From Pseudomonas paraeruginosa PA7 (GTDB taxonomy: Bacteria; Pseudomonadota; Gammaproteobacteria; Pseudomonadales; Pseudomonadaceae): a DNA stretch of 64,000 nucleotides. Below, in pieces: positions 38,211 to 47,685 of this stretch. The notes under the pieces are model-generated. The model was given only the letters and a program-made list of their open reading frames with translations, did no database searches and was not told the origin of the DNA. The position numbers and the translations under genes were made by a program. How positions within the stretch are numbered: position 1 is the first letter of the stretch; each line of letters starts with the position of its first letter. Location of the stretch: positions 1,678,001-1,742,000 of the forward strand of contig NC_009656.1 in assembly GCF_000017205.1 (NCBI RefSeq), read 5' to 3'.

Positions 38211-39701
38211 ATGTTCGAATCCGCGGAAGTTGGCCACAGCATCGACAAGGACACCTACGAAAAGGCCGTCATCGAGTTGCGCGAAGCGCTGCTCGAGGCT
38301 CAGTTCGAACTCAAGCAGCAGGCGCGCTTCCCGGTGATCGTCCTGATCAACGGCATCGAGGGCGCCGGCAAGGGCGAGACGGTCAAGCTGCTCAACGAGT
38401 GGATGGACCCGCGCCTGATCCAGGTGCAGAGCTTCCTCCGTCCCTCCGACGAGGAGCTCGAGCGGCCGCCGCAGTGGCGCTTCTGGCGGCGCCTGCCGCC
38501 GAAGGGGCGGATCGGCATCTTCTTCGGCAACTGGTACAGCCAGATGCTCTACGCGCGGGTCGAGGGTCACATCAAGGAGTCCAAGCTGGACCTGGCCATC
38601 GACGCCGCCGAGCGCTTCGAGCGGATGCTCTGCGACGAAGGCGCGCTGCTCTTCAAGTTCTGGTTCCACCTCTCCAAGAAGCAGCTCAAGGAACGTCTCA
38701 AGGCCCTGGAGAAAGATCCGCTGCACAGCTGGAAACTGAGTCCGCTGGACTGGAAGCAGAGCGAGGTCTACGACAGATTCGTGCACTACGGCGAGCGCGT
38801 GCTGCGCCGCACCAGCCGCGACTACGCGCCCTGGTACGTGGTGGAGGGCGCGGACGAGCGCTACCGCGCGCTGACCGTCGGCCGCATCATCCTCGAAGGA
38901 CTGCAGGCCGCGCTGGCCACCAAGGAGCGCGCCAAGCGCCAGCCGCACGCCGCGCCGCTGGTGTCGAGCCTGGACAACCGCGGCCTGCTGGACTCGCTGG
39001 ACCTGGGCCAGTACCTGGACAAGGACGACTACAAGGAACAGCTCGCCACCGAGCAGGCGCGCCTGGCCGGGCTGATCCGCGACAAGCGCTTCCGCCAGCA
39101 TTCGCTGGTGGCGGTGTTCGAGGGCAACGACGCGGCCGGCAAGGGGGGCGCCATTCGCCGCGTCACCGATGCGCTGGACCCGCGCCAGTACCATATCGTG
39201 CCGATCGCCGCGCCGACCGAGGAGGAGTGCGCGCAGCCCTATCTCTGGCGCTTCTGGCGGCACATCCCGGCGCGCCGCCAGTTCACCATCTTCGACCGTT
39301 CCTGGTACGGCCGCGTGCTGGTGGAGCGCATCGAGGGCTTCTGCACCCCGGCCGACTGGCTGCGCGCCTATGGCGAGATCAACGACTTCGAGGAGCAGCT
39401 CAGCGAGTACGGGATCATCGTGGTGAAGTTCTGGCTGGCGATCGACAAGCAAACCCAGATGGAGCGCTTCAAGGAACGCGAGAAGACCCCCTACAAGCGC
39501 TACAAGATCACCGAGGAAGACTGGCGCAACCGCGACAAGTGGGACCAGTACGTCGACGCGGTGGGCGACATGGTCGACCGCACCAGCACCGAGATCGCGC
39601 CCTGGACCCTGGTCGAGGCCAACGACAAGCGCTTCGCCCGGGTCAAGGTGCTGCGCACCATCAACGATGCCATCGAGGCGGCGTACAAGAAGGACAAGTG
39701 A
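38211..39701 (+). CDS. pap: Polyphosphate:AMP phosphotransferase (two-domain PPK2)
   Basis: A 496-residue PPK2 class II enzyme that phosphorylates AMP to ADP with polyphosphate. Two tandem PPK2 domains are visible, each with a Walker A: INGIEGAGKGETV near residues 47-58 and FEGNDAAGKGGAI near 303-315. The second keeps the lid motif FDRSWYGRVLVERIEGF, while the first has GNWYSQMLYARVEG at that place, so the C-terminal half is probably the catalytic one. The start MFESAEVGHSIDKDTYEKAV has GGGAGA upstream. Confidence 0.94.
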   Translation: MFESAEVGHSIDKDTYEKAVIELREALLEAQFELKQQARFPVIVLINGIEGAGKGETVKLLNEWMDPRLIQVQSFLRPSDEELERPPQWRFWRRLPPKGRIGIFFGNWYSQMLYARVEGHIKESKLDLAIDAAERFERMLCDEGALLFKFWFHLSKKQLKERLKALEKDPLHSWKLSPLDWKQSEVYDRFVHYGERVLRRTSRDYAPWYVVEGADERYRALTVGRIILEGLQAALATKERAKRQPHAAPLVSSLDNRGLLDSLDLGQYLDKDDYKEQLATEQARLAGLIRDKRFRQHSLVAVFEGNDAAGKGGAIRRVTDALDPRQYHIVPIAAPTEEECAQPYLWRFWRHIPARRQFTIFDRSWYGRVLVERIEGFCTPADWLRAYGEINDFEEQLSEYGIIVVKFWLAIDKQTQMERFKEREKTPYKRYKITEEDWRNRDKWDQYVDAVGDMVDRTSTEIAPWTLVEANDKRFARVKVLRTINDAIEAAYKKDK

Positions 39702-39853
39702 GGTCCGTCCGGGATGCGCCGCCGTCCTCCCCGGGGATGGCGACGCATACGCCGGATGAATGATCGGTGCCTTGCGCGATTGCCTCGTCTTATTCTCGCC
39801 TGATCCGGCCACTGCCCCGGCGGCCGTCCAACAACAACAGCGAGGGTTCTTCC

Positions 39854-41038
39854 ATGCGTGAAGTGGTGATCGTCGACAGCGTCCGGACCGGCCTGGCCAA
39901 GTCCTTCCGCGGCAAGTTCAACCTGACCCGGCCGGACGACATGGCCGCCCATTGCGTCGACGCGCTGCTGGCGCGCAACGACCTCGACCCGCTGCTGGTG
40001 GACGACTGCGTCGTCGGCGCCGGTTCCAACGAAGGCGCCCAGGGCCACAACATCGGACGCAACGTGGCGGTGCTCTCCGGCCTCGGCATCCAGGTGCCGG
40101 GTATGACCCTCAACCGCTATTGCTCATCCGGCCTGCAGGCGATCGCCATCGCCGCCAACCAGATCGCCTCGGGCTGCAGCGACGTGATCGTCGCCGGCGG
40201 CGTCGAGTCGATCAGCCTGACCCTGAAGAGCGTCAACACCGATCACCTGGTGAACCCGCTGCTGCAAAGGGAGGTGCCGGGCATCTACTACCCGATGGGG
40301 CAGACCGCAGAAGTCGTCGCCCGCCGCTACGGCGTCACCCGCGAGGCGCAGGACGCCTACGCCCTGCAGAGCCAGCAGCGGATGGCGCGGGCCCAGGCCG
40401 CGGGGCTGTTCGCCGACGAGATCGTGCCGATGACCACCCGCTACGCCGTGGAGGACAAGGCCACGGGCGAGAAACAGCTGCTCGACGGAGTGGTCGACCG
40501 CGACGACTGCAACCGCCCGGACACCACCCTAGAAGGCCTGGCTTCGCTGAAACCGGCGTTCGCCGAAGACGGTTCGGTCACCGCCGGCAACGCCTCGCAG
40601 CTCTCCGACGGCGCCTCGATGACCCTGCTGATGAGCCTGGACAAGGCGCTGGAGCTAGGGCTCGAACCCAAGGCCTTGTTCCGCGGCTTCACCGTGGCCG
40701 GCTGCGAGCCGGACGAGATGGGCATCGGCCCGGTGTTCTCGGTGCCCAAGCTGCTCAAGGCGAAGGGCCTGAAGATCGCCGACATCGACCTCTGGGAGCT
40801 CAACGAGGCCTTCGCCTCGCAGTGCCTGTACTGCCGCGACCGGCTGGAGATCGACAACGAGAAGTACAACGTCAACGGCGGCTCCATCGCCATCGGCCAC
40901 CCGTTCGGCATGACCGGCTCGCGCCAGGTCGGCCACCTGGTCCGTGAACTGCGTCGGCGCAATCTGCGCTACGGCGTGGTGACCATGTGCGTGGGCGGCG
41001 GCATGGGCGCCAGCGGGCTGTTCGAAGCGCTGCGCTGA
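39854..41038 (+). CDS. Acetyl-CoA C-acyltransferase (thiolase)
   Basis: A 394-residue thiolase that cleaves 3-ketoacyl-CoA or condenses acyl-CoAs. The active-site cysteine lies in [12 protein letters not shown] near residue 91, the histidine in [16 protein letters not shown] near 350, and the second cysteine in [13 protein letters not shown] near 380. All catalytic residues are present. The start [20 protein letters not shown] is typical. No fatty-acid gene is directly beside it, so the exact chain-length role is open. Confidence 0.93.
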   Translation: MREVVIVDSVRTGLAKSFRGKFNLTRPDDMAAHCVDALLARNDLDPLLVDDCVVGAGSNEGAQGHNIGRNVAVLSGLGIQVPGMTLNRYCSSGLQAIAIAANQIASGCSDVIVAGGVESISLTLKSVNTDHLVNPLLQREVPGIYYPMGQTAEVVARRYGVTREAQDAYALQSQQRMARAQAAGLFADEIVPMTTRYAVEDKATGEKQLLDGVVDRDDCNRPDTTLEGLASLKPAFAEDGSVTAGNASQLSDGASMTLLMSLDKALELGLEPKALFRGFTVAGCEPDEMGIGPVFSVPKLLKAKGLKIADIDLWELNEAFASQCLYCRDRLEIDNEKYNVNGGSIAIGHPFGMTGSRQVGHLVRELRRRNLRYGVVTMCVGGGMGASGLFEALR

Positions 41039-41162
41039 TCCGCCACCGGCGGCGCGCCCGCGGCGCGCTGCCCGCCTTTGGTTTTTTCTTACGCAACGCG
41101 CCGTGCCATCGCGGGCGACTCGCGCTAGGCTAGTCGCCTTTTCCTTGCATAGGGATGTAGCG

Positions 41163-41828
41163 ATGACCACCGAGCCCAACTCGCCGTTCGTCGATGACCC
41201 GCTGAGCGCCGTCGATGCGCGGATTCTTGGCAGCCTGGTCGAGAAGCAGGCGACCACTCCGGAAACCTATCCGCTGACCCTCAACGCGCTGGTCCTGGCC
41301 TGCAACCAGAAGACCAGCCGCGAGCCGGTGATGAACCTCACCCCCGGCCAGGTCGGCCAGAGCCTGCGCCAGCTCGAGGGGCGCGGCCTGGTGAAACTGG
41401 TGATGGGCAGCCGCGCCGACCGTTGGGAGCACACCCTGGGCAAGGGCCTGGAGCTGGTGGCGCCACAGGTGGCGCTGCTCGGCCTGCTGTTCCTGCGCGG
41501 TCCGCAGACCCTCAACGAGCTGCTCACCCGCAGCAACCGCCTGCACGACTTCGACGATGTCGAGCAGATCCGCCACCACCTCGAGCGCCTTGCCGGTCGC
41601 GGCCTGGCCGTGCACCTGGAGCGTCGCGCCGGGCAACGCGAGGACCGCTACATGCACCTGCTCGGCAGCCAGGCCGACCTCGAGGCCGCCGTGGCGGCGA
41701 TGGGCAGCGACCCGGAACGCGCCGCGCCGGCCGCTCTGTCGGCCGATGCGGAGGCGCGGATCGCCGAGCTGGAGACGCGTCTGGCGGCGCTGGAGGAGCG
41801 CCTGACCAGGCTCGAAGGAGGGGTGTGA
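41163..41828 (+). CDS. YceH family protein (UPF0502)
   Basis: A 221-residue protein with tandem winged-helix folds. It opens [18 protein letters not shown] and continues with [20 protein letters not shown] and [13 protein letters not shown], the UPF0502/YceH signature. A C-terminal coiled coil (residues 188-218, heptad-like leucines and glutamates) ends the protein. The function is unknown; a nucleic-acid-binding role is suggested only by the fold. The start at 41163 follows a weak ribosome site. It converges on mqo. Confidence 0.9.
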   Translation: MTTEPNSPFVDDPLSAVDARILGSLVEKQATTPETYPLTLNALVLACNQKTSREPVMNLTPGQVGQSLRQLEGRGLVKLVMGSRADRWEHTLGKGLELVAPQVALLGLLFLRGPQTLNELLTRSNRLHDFDDVEQIRHHLERLAGRGLAVHLERRAGQREDRYMHLLGSQADLEAAVAAMGSDPERAAPAALSADAEARIAELETRLAALEERLTRLEGGV

Positions 41829-41885
41829 CATCGCGGGCGCGGCTAATCGATCCCTCTCTCCCCCAGCCAAGGCAGGACGAGTAGC

Positions 41886-41907
41886 GCCAGCGGCGTTATC
41901 CGCCGAC
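41886..41907. repeat. Palindromic intergenic repeat, copy 5 (half element)
   Basis: GCCAGCGGCGTTATCCGCC is the right arm of the repeat family without its left arm, lying between the YceH gene and the shared terminator. It looks like a decayed copy. Confidence 0.65.
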
Positions 41908-41935
41908 GCGCCGCCCCGCAAGGCGAACGCCAACC

Positions 41936-41965
41936 AAAAAAGCCCGGCTATTGCCGGGCTTTTTC
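41936..41965. terminator. Bidirectional terminator between the YceH gene and mqo
   Basis: AAAAAAGCCCGGC-TATT-GCCGGGCTTTTT is a long perfect stem with A and T runs on both sides, so it can end transcription from either direction. It lies 23 bases from the mqo stop codon. Confidence 0.92.
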
Positions 41966-41987
41966 ATGCGCGCGCGTCGGTGGCTGA

Positions 41988-43559
41988 TCAGGCCTCCGGC
42001 TGCACCGGCACGTGGATCAGTTGCAGGCGCTCGCTGCTCCAGGCACGGGTGCTGTTGGTCAGCTCGATGTCGTTGTTCAGCTTGCGCCCGTAAGACGGCA
42101 CGATTTCCTTCAGGCGCGCCTGCCACTCGGGGGTGGCGACCTTGTCCTTGAAGGCCTTTTCCAGCACCGAGAGCATGATCGGCGCGGCGGTCGAGGCACC
42201 CGGCGAGGCGCCGAGCAGGGCAGCGACGGAGCCGTCGGCGGCGGTCACCACCTCGGTACCGAACTGCAGCACGCCGCCTTTCTCGGCGTCCTTCTTGATG
42301 ATCTGCACGCGCTGGCCGGCCTGGATCAGCTTCCAGTCTTCGTCGCGGGCTTCCGGGAAGTACTCGCGCAGCGAGGCCATGCGGTCGTCCTGGCTGAGCA
42401 TCAGCTGGCCGATCAGGTACTGGCTGAGGTCGAGGTTGTCGATGCCGGCGTTGAACATCGGGCCGATGTTGCCGCTGGTCACCGAGCCCGGCAGGTCCCA
42501 CAGCGAGCCGTTCTTCAGGAACTTGGTGGAGAAGGTGGCGAACGGACCGAACAGCAGCACCGGCTTGCCGTCGATCATGCGGGTGTCGAGGTGCGGCACC
42601 GACATCGGCGGCGAACCCACCGAGGCCTTGCCATAGACCTTGGCCAGGTGGCGCTTGACCACGTCCGGGTTGGTGGTGGCGAGGAACGAGCCGCCCACCG
42701 GGAAGCCGGCGTAGCCTTCGGCCTCGGGGATGCCGGACATCTGCAGCAGCTTCAGCGCGCCGCCGCCGGCGCCGATGAAGACGAACTTCGCCTTGACGCT
42801 GGTTTCCTTGTCGCCATTGGCCAGGTCGGCCATGGTCACGGTCCAGGTATTGTCGTCGTTGCGCTTGATGTCGCGCACCTCATGCTGCAGGCGCAGCGTG
42901 AAGGTGTCCTTCGCCGTCAGCGAGCCCACCAGCTGGCGGGTGATTTCGCCGAAGTTGACGTCGGTGCCGATCGACATGCGCGTGGCGGCGATCTTCTGCC
43001 CCGGCTCGCGGCCTTCCATCACCAGCGGCACCCACTGCTTGATCTGCTCGGGGTCTTCCGAGTACTCCATGCCGCGGAACAGCGAGCTGTGCTGCAGGGC
43101 GGCGTGGCGCTTCTTGAGGAAGGCGACGTTGTCGTCGCCCCAGACGAAGCTCATGTGCGGGACGTTGTTGATGAACGACTTCGGCTCGTTCAATACCTTG
43201 CGGTCGACCTGGTAGGCCCAGAACTGCTTGGAGATCTCGAAATTCTCGTTGATCGCCACCGCCTTGCTGATGTCCATCGAGCCGTCCGCGGCCTCGCTGG
43301 TGTAGTTCAGTTCGCAGAACGCCGAGTGACCGGTGCCCGCGTTGTTCCAGCCGTTGGAGCTTTCCTCGGCGACCTTGTCCAGGCGCTCGACCATCTCGAT
43401 GGTCCAGCCCGGTTCCAGTTCGTTCAGGTAGGTACCCAGAGTGGCGCTCATGATGCCGCCACCGATCAGGAGCACGTCGACCGGTTTTTCCGATTCGACG
43501 CTGTTTTTGGAGCAACCCAGCACGCTGACGCACAGAAGCATCAATAAGATTTTTTTCAT
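41988..43559 (-). CDS. mqoA: Malate:quinone oxidoreductase with lipoprotein-type N-terminus
   Basis: A 523-residue FAD enzyme that oxidises malate to oxaloacetate and passes electrons to the quinone pool. The FAD motif [22 protein letters not shown] lies near residues 28-48, followed by the Mqo signature [20 protein letters not shown]. Unlike cytosolic-side Mqo enzymes it opens [19 protein letters not shown], a Sec-type signal ending in a lipobox with Cys16. A perfect CRP/Vfr-type palindrome lies about 90 bases upstream. P. aeruginosa has a second Mqo elsewhere. Confidence 0.93.
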   Translation of the reverse strand: MKKILLMLLCVSVLGCSKNSVESEKPVDVLLIGGGIMSATLGTYLNELEPGWTIEMVERLDKVAEESSNGWNNAGTGHSAFCELNYTSEAADGSMDISKAVAINENFEISKQFWAYQVDRKVLNEPKSFINNVPHMSFVWGDDNVAFLKKRHAALQHSSLFRGMEYSEDPEQIKQWVPLVMEGREPGQKIAATRMSIGTDVNFGEITRQLVGSLTAKDTFTLRLQHEVRDIKRNDDNTWTVTMADLANGDKETSVKAKFVFIGAGGGALKLLQMSGIPEAEGYAGFPVGGSFLATTNPDVVKRHLAKVYGKASVGSPPMSVPHLDTRMIDGKPVLLFGPFATFSTKFLKNGSLWDLPGSVTSGNIGPMFNAGIDNLDLSQYLIGQLMLSQDDRMASLREYFPEARDEDWKLIQAGQRVQIIKKDAEKGGVLQFGTEVVTAADGSVAALLGASPGASTAAPIMLSVLEKAFKDKVATPEWQARLKEIVPSYGRKLNNDIELTNSTRAWSSERLQLIHVPVQPEA

Positions 43560-43647
43560 GGATTTACCGCTAGAAAACGTGGAGAAGCGTGGATACGCAC
43601 GACGTGGCAGGTATTCACCGGGTGAATGATACTGGAACTCACCCCCG

Positions 43648-43665
43648 ATGTGAGTGCGTTCACAT
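43648..43665. promoter_or_regulatory. CRP/Vfr-type binding palindrome upstream of mqo
   Basis: ATGTGA-GTGCGT-TCACAT is a perfect match to the symmetrical CRP consensus TGTGA-N6-TCACA plus flanking A/T. Vfr, the P. aeruginosa CRP homolog, recognises this sequence. It sits 89 bases upstream of the mqo start codon. Confidence 0.78.
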
Positions 43666-43761
43666 GCGGTGACATTTGCCTCGGCGTTCCGCCGAGAATA
43701 CCTGCCTTCCCTTTCTTGAACGTTTCAGCGGCCGGGAAATGAAACCGCCGCCTGTATCGTT

Positions 43762-43971
43762 TCAGCCCGTGCCCTTTGCCTGGATCTCGCTGGACTGGCG
43801 CATCCGGCGGATATAGGCGTCGATCTCCCGCTCGGCGTCATAGCGGGTGAAGTAGGGTCCTTCGAGGGTGCCCTCGCGGGTGGAGAAGAAGTACTGGCCA
43901 TTCACCGAACTTATGCGTTCGCTGCGGAAGTAGGTGGCCGGGGCGGGGTCGGTGGCGCGTTTTCCCAACAT
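43762..43971 (-). CDS. Small DUF6316-type protein
   Basis: A 69-residue protein, MLGKRATDPAPATYFRSERI followed by the aromatic strand NGQYFFSTREGTLEGPYF and a helix (RYDAEREIDAYIRRM). This short beta-beta-beta-alpha layout fits the DUF6316 family common in Pseudomonas; function unknown. It is a complete small gene upstream of mqo on the same strand, with about 200 bases and the Vfr-type site between them. Confidence 0.78.
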   Translation of the reverse strand: MLGKRATDPAPATYFRSERISSVNGQYFFSTREGTLEGPYFTRYDAEREIDAYIRRMRQSSEIQAKGTG

Positions 43972-44080
43972 GGCGGCGGCTCCGAAATAGCGGTTCAGGA
44001 TGATTCCAGTGTAGGCACGGTGTGGCGGGGGAAGGTGGCGACGGACGAAAGGCGCGGGATTTCCAGGCGAAGGATTGGTT

Positions 44081-44100
44081 CTGTTTTTTGGTTATAAGAA
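44081..44100 (+). promoter_or_regulatory. Sulfur-regulon-like motif upstream of lsfA
   Basis: CTGTTTTTTGGTTATAAGAA is nearly identical to CTGTTTTTCGGTTATAAGGAA at 47770-47790 before ssuE. It is followed by an A/T-rich stretch (44100-44130) rare in this genome. The recurrence in front of two sulfate-starvation genes suggests a shared regulator such as CysB; this is inference. Confidence 0.6.
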
Positions 44101-44174
44101 AATCAAAATATATTCTTTTTAATGCATGGATACCTTGGGCATAGTGGTCTCCAACACGAACAAGGAGTGACCCC

Positions 44175-44813
44175 ATGAGCCTAAGACTCGGCGACATCGC
44201 CCCCGATTTCGAACAGGACTCCAGCGAAGGGCGCATTCGCCTCCACGAGTGGCTGGGCGACAGCTGGGGCGTGCTGTTCTCCCACCCGGCCGACTTCACC
44301 CCGGTGTGCACCACCGAGCTGGGTTTCACCGCCAAGCTCAAGGACCAGTTCGCCCAGCGAGGAGTCAAGGTCCTGGCGCTGTCGGTGGATCCGGTGGCAT
44401 CGCACCTGAAGTGGATCGACGATATCAACGAGACCCAGGACACCCGGGTCAATTTCCCGATCATCGCCGACGCCGACCGTAAGGTCTCCGAACTCTACGA
44501 TCTGATCCACCCGAACGCCAACGACACGCTGACCGTGCGTTCGCTGTTCATCATCGACCCGAACAAGAAGGTGCGCCTGATCATCACCTACCCGGCGAGC
44601 ACCGGTCGCAATTTCAACGAGATCCTCCGGGTGATCGATTCGCTGCAACTGACCGACAACCACAAGGTCGCCACGCCGGCCAACTGGGAGGACGGCGACG
44701 AGGTGGTGATCGTGCCCTCGCTGAAGGACGAAGAAGAGATCAAGCGGCGTTTCCCCAAAGGCTACCGCGCGGTGAAGCCCTACCTGCGCCTGACGCCCCA
44801 GCCCAACCGCTGA
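44175..44813 (+). CDS. lsfA: LsfA, 1-Cys peroxiredoxin
   Basis: A 212-residue Prx6-type peroxiredoxin that reduces hydroperoxides. The peroxidatic cysteine is Cys45 in HPADFTPVCTTELG; no resolving cysteine is present in the C-terminal half, matching the 1-Cys class. The start MSLRLGDIAPDFEQDSSEGR has AAGGAG upstream. LsfA is known from Pseudomonas as a sulfate-starvation protein, and here it heads the sulfur-scavenging region. Two terminators follow it. Confidence 0.96.
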   Translation: MSLRLGDIAPDFEQDSSEGRIRLHEWLGDSWGVLFSHPADFTPVCTTELGFTAKLKDQFAQRGVKVLALSVDPVASHLKWIDDINETQDTRVNFPIIADADRKVSELYDLIHPNANDTLTVRSLFIIDPNKKVRLIITYPASTGRNFNEILRVIDSLQLTDNHKVATPANWEDGDEVVIVPSLKDEEEIKRRFPKGYRAVKPYLRLTPQPNR

Positions 44814-44823
44814 GGCCGGATTC

Positions 44824-44864
44824 GTCCCGCCTGCATGGGCAGGCACGGCAGGCGGGACCTTTTA
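44824..44864 (+). terminator. Terminator of lsfA
   Basis: GTCCCGCCTGC ... GCAGGCGGGAC is a perfect 11-base stem with a 13-base loop followed by CTTTTA. It lies 11 bases after the lsfA stop codon. Confidence 0.88.
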
Positions 44865-44916
44865 TTCGACGGTGCGTGCCGTCTTGCAACGCTGTTTAGC
44901 CACGAGCAGGGTTTTT

Positions 44917-44943
44917 GGCCGGTTTCGACCGGCCCTCTTTTTT
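44917..44943 (+). terminator. Second terminator after lsfA
   Basis: GGCCGGT-TTCG-ACCGGCC forms a stem with a stable TTCG (UUCG) loop, followed by CTCTTTTTT. Together with the previous hairpin it strictly separates lsfA from the ABC operon. Confidence 0.87.
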
Positions 44944-45063
44944 GTTTACGCCATCGCGTCGCCGCGACGCTTTTTATCCGCCAACCGTTTCCGAAACCGG
45001 CTCTGACTTGCCCGCCAGACGGGGAGAAGGCTCGCTCATCCACCTCCTTCCAGGAGCTGACGC

Positions 45064-46068
45064 ATGATCGCCGCTCTCCGTCGCTGCCGGGCCTGGCTGG
45101 CCCTGCTGGCCGTTCTTCCGCTGTTTGCCACGGCCGAGGCCGCCGACGTCCCCGCTGAAATCCGTCTCGACTATGCCTACTACGCCCCCACCAGCCTGGC
45201 GCTCAGGAAGTTCGGCTGGCTGGAGAAAAGCCTCGACGGCAGCGGCACCCGGGTGCGCTGGGTGTTCAGCCAGGGCAGCAACCGTTCCCTGGAGTACCTC
45301 AACGCCGGCAGCGTCGATTTCGCCTCGACCGCCGGCCTCGCCGCGGTGCTCGCGCGGGCCAACGGCAGCCCGGTACGTACCGTATACGTCGCCAGCCGCC
45401 CGGAGTGGACCGCGCTGCTGGTGCGCAAGGATTCGCCGATCCGCAGCCTCGCCGAACTCAAGGGGCGCAAGGTGGCTGCCACCAAGGGCACCGATCCCTA
45501 CCTGTTCCTGCTCCGCAGCCTGCACAGCGTGGGCCTGGACAAGAACGACCTGCGTGTCGTCCACCTGCAGCATCCCGACGGCCGGGTAGCCCTGGAGAAG
45601 GGCCAGGTCGACGCCTGGGCCGGGCTCGATCCGCACATGGCGGCCAGCGAGTTGCAGGCCGGCTCGCGGCTGCTCTACCGCAACCTCGGCTTCAACAGCT
45701 ATGGCGTGCTCAACGTCCGCGAGGATTTCGCCGAACGCCATCCGCAACTGATCCGTCAGGTGCTGGCGGCCTACGAGCAGGCGCGCCACTGGCTGATCGG
45801 GCATCCCGACGAGGCCGCGCAACTGCTTGCCGAGGAAGCCGGCCTGCCGCTGGAAGTGGCTCGCCTGCAACTGTCGCGCACCGATTTCAGCCAGCCGCTG
45901 CCGGGCGCCGAACAGGTCGCCGCGCTCAAGGCCGCGGCGCCGATCCTGGCGGACGAGCGCCTGGTGCGGCCGGGCGTGGACGTGCAGAAGGTGGTCGACG
46001 AACTGATCGCGCCACAGTGGGCCGCCGAGGTCATCGGCGGCGCCCCGTTGGCGCGCACGGAGCCCTGA
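45064..46068 (+). CDS. ABC transporter periplasmic binding protein, sulfonate/nitrate/taurine type
   Basis: A 334-residue solute-binding protein with a Sec signal (MIAALRRCRAWLALLAVLPL, cleavage near AEA). The mature start DVPAEIRLDYAYYAPTSLALRK and the motifs SVDFASTAGLAAVLARANG and AWAGLDPHMAASEL are those of the SsuA/NMT1 family. It is predicted to bind sulfonates or sulfate esters. It is the first gene of a complete ABC set with the following permease and ATPase, next to lsfA and ssu, which supports a sulfur substrate. The exact ligand cannot be read. Confidence 0.88.
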   Translation: MIAALRRCRAWLALLAVLPLFATAEAADVPAEIRLDYAYYAPTSLALRKFGWLEKSLDGSGTRVRWVFSQGSNRSLEYLNAGSVDFASTAGLAAVLARANGSPVRTVYVASRPEWTALLVRKDSPIRSLAELKGRKVAATKGTDPYLFLLRSLHSVGLDKNDLRVVHLQHPDGRVALEKGQVDAWAGLDPHMAASELQAGSRLLYRNLGFNSYGVLNVREDFAERHPQLIRQVLAAYEQARHWLIGHPDEAAQLLAEEAGLPLEVARLQLSRTDFSQPLPGAEQVAALKAAAPILADERLVRPGVDVQKVVDELIAPQWAAEVIGGAPLARTEP

Positions 46069-46071
46069 GCC

Positions 46072-46896
46072 ATGGTCAGCCAGAGCCTGCGACTGGCCCG
46101 GCGAGTCTCGCGCCGAGCGTGGCGACTGCGCGTGCCGGGCGCCTGGCGGGCCTGGGCCTTGCCGCTGCTGGCACTATCGTCGTGGGAAGCGCTGGTGCGC
46201 CTGGGCTGGCTGCCGGCCTACCAGATGCCGGCGCCGAGCGGCATCCTGCTGACCCTGGTGGAACTGGCTCGCGGCGAGCTGTGGGGGCATGTCGGCGCGA
46301 GTCTGGCGCGGGTCGCCGCCGGCTTCGCGATCGGCAGCGGCCTGGCCCTGGCGGTCGGAACCTGGGTCGGCCTCAGTCGTCGCGCCGAAGCCTACCTTGA
46401 GCCGAGCTTCCAGGCCCTGCGGGCGATCCCCAGCCTGGCCTGGGTGCCCTTGCTGCTGCTCTGGTTCGGCATCGACGAGACGCCGAAGATCGTCCTCATC
46501 GTCCTCGGCGCCTTCTTCCCGGTCTACCTTGCGCTGGTCGCCGGGGTACGCGGGGTCGATCGCAAGTGGGTGGAACTGGGGCGGCTCTACCGTTTGTCGC
46601 GCTTCGCCCTGGTCCGCCGCATCCTCCTTCCGGCGGCGCTGCCGAACCTGTTCACCGGCCTGCGCGGGGCGCTCAGCCTGAGCTGGATGTTCCTCGTCGC
46701 GGCGGAGCTGATCGCCGCCACCCAGGGCCTCGGCTACCTGCTCAGCGACGGTCGGGAAACCTCGCGTCCGGACCTGGTGATCGCCGCGATCCTGGTCCTG
46801 GCGACCCTCGGCAAGCTCAGCGATGGCCTGCTCCGCTCGCTGGAGCGCCGGGCCCTGCGCTGGCGCGACAGCTTCGACGGGGAGGGCGGCGCATGA
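46072..46896 (+). CDS. ABC transporter permease, sulfonate/taurine type
   Basis: A 274-residue permease with about six helices. The BPD_transp_1 region contains LRAIPSLAWVPLLLLWFGID, the usual lead-in of SsuC/TauC permeases, and the EAA-like loop near RLYRLSRFALVRRILLPAALP. It starts four bases after the binding-protein gene and overlaps the ATPase start by four bases (ATGA). With its neighbours it forms one uptake system. Confidence 0.9.
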   Translation: MVSQSLRLARRVSRRAWRLRVPGAWRAWALPLLALSSWEALVRLGWLPAYQMPAPSGILLTLVELARGELWGHVGASLARVAAGFAIGSGLALAVGTWVGLSRRAEAYLEPSFQALRAIPSLAWVPLLLLWFGIDETPKIVLIVLGAFFPVYLALVAGVRGVDRKWVELGRLYRLSRFALVRRILLPAALPNLFTGLRGALSLSWMFLVAAELIAATQGLGYLLSDGRETSRPDLVIAAILVLATLGKLSDGLLRSLERRALRWRDSFDGEGGA

Positions 46897-47642
46897 GCGG
46901 CCTGCTCGACCTGCTGGAGATTCGCAAGGCTTATGGCGATACGCGGGTGCTGGAGGGCGTGGCGCTGTCGCTGGCGCCCGGCGAGGTGGTCAGCCTGCTC
47001 GGCCCCAGCGGTTGCGGCAAGAGCACCCTGCTGCGGATCGCCGCCGGACTGGACGACGACTTCCAGGGCACTGTCGAACGCAACCCGATCCTCGGCTTCG
47101 GCCCGGACGGCGAGAACGGCCGCAGCGGCGGCATCGGCGTGGTGTTCCAGGAGCCGCGCCTGTTGCCCTGGCTGACGGTGGCGCAGAACGTCGGTTTCGC
47201 CGACGGCTGGCTGGAGGACGAGCACTGGGTCGAGCGCCTGCTCGCCGATGTCGGACTGGCCGGCTGCGGAGGATTGCTGCCCAAGCAACTGTCCGGCGGC
47301 ATGGCGCAGCGCGCGGCGATCGCCCGTGGTCTCTACGGACGGCCGCAGGTGCTGCTGCTCGACGAGCCGTTCAGCGCGGTCGACGCCTTCACCCGCATGC
47401 GCCTCCAGGACCTGCTGCAGGAGGTGGTGCAGAACTACGAGATCAGCGTCCTGCTGGTCACCCACGATCTCGACGAGGCGTTCTATCTCGCCGACCGCGT
47501 GCTGCTGATGGGCGGCCGTCCCGGGCACATCCGCCGCGAGTTCCACGTACCGCTGGCGCGTCCCCGCGACCGCCGGGCGGTGGAGCTGGCCTACTTGCGC
47601 GGCGAGGCCCTGACCGAAATGCAGCTAGCGCACGTGTTCTGA
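46893..47642 (+). CDS. ABC transporter ATP-binding protein, sulfonate/taurine type
   Basis: A 249-residue ATPase with Walker [15 protein letters not shown] near residue 38, signature LSGGMAQRAAIARGL, Walker B VLLLDEPFSAVD and H-loop LLVTHDLDEAFYLADRV. It energises uptake with the preceding permease and binding protein. The start at 46893 overlaps the permease stop. The ssu operon begins 154 bases downstream under its own promoter region. Confidence 0.9.
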   Translation: MSGLLDLLEIRKAYGDTRVLEGVALSLAPGEVVSLLGPSGCGKSTLLRIAAGLDDDFQGTVERNPILGFGPDGENGRSGGIGVVFQEPRLLPWLTVAQNVGFADGWLEDEHWVERLLADVGLAGCGGLLPKQLSGGMAQRAAIARGLYGRPQVLLLDEPFSAVDAFTRMRLQDLLQEVVQNYEISVLLVTHDLDEAFYLADRVLLMGGRPGHIRREFHVPLARPRDRRAVELAYLRGEALTEMQLAHVF

Positions 47643-47685
47643 GGGCAAGACCCTGAATCGGGTTTCTTATGTTCTTTACGGAATA

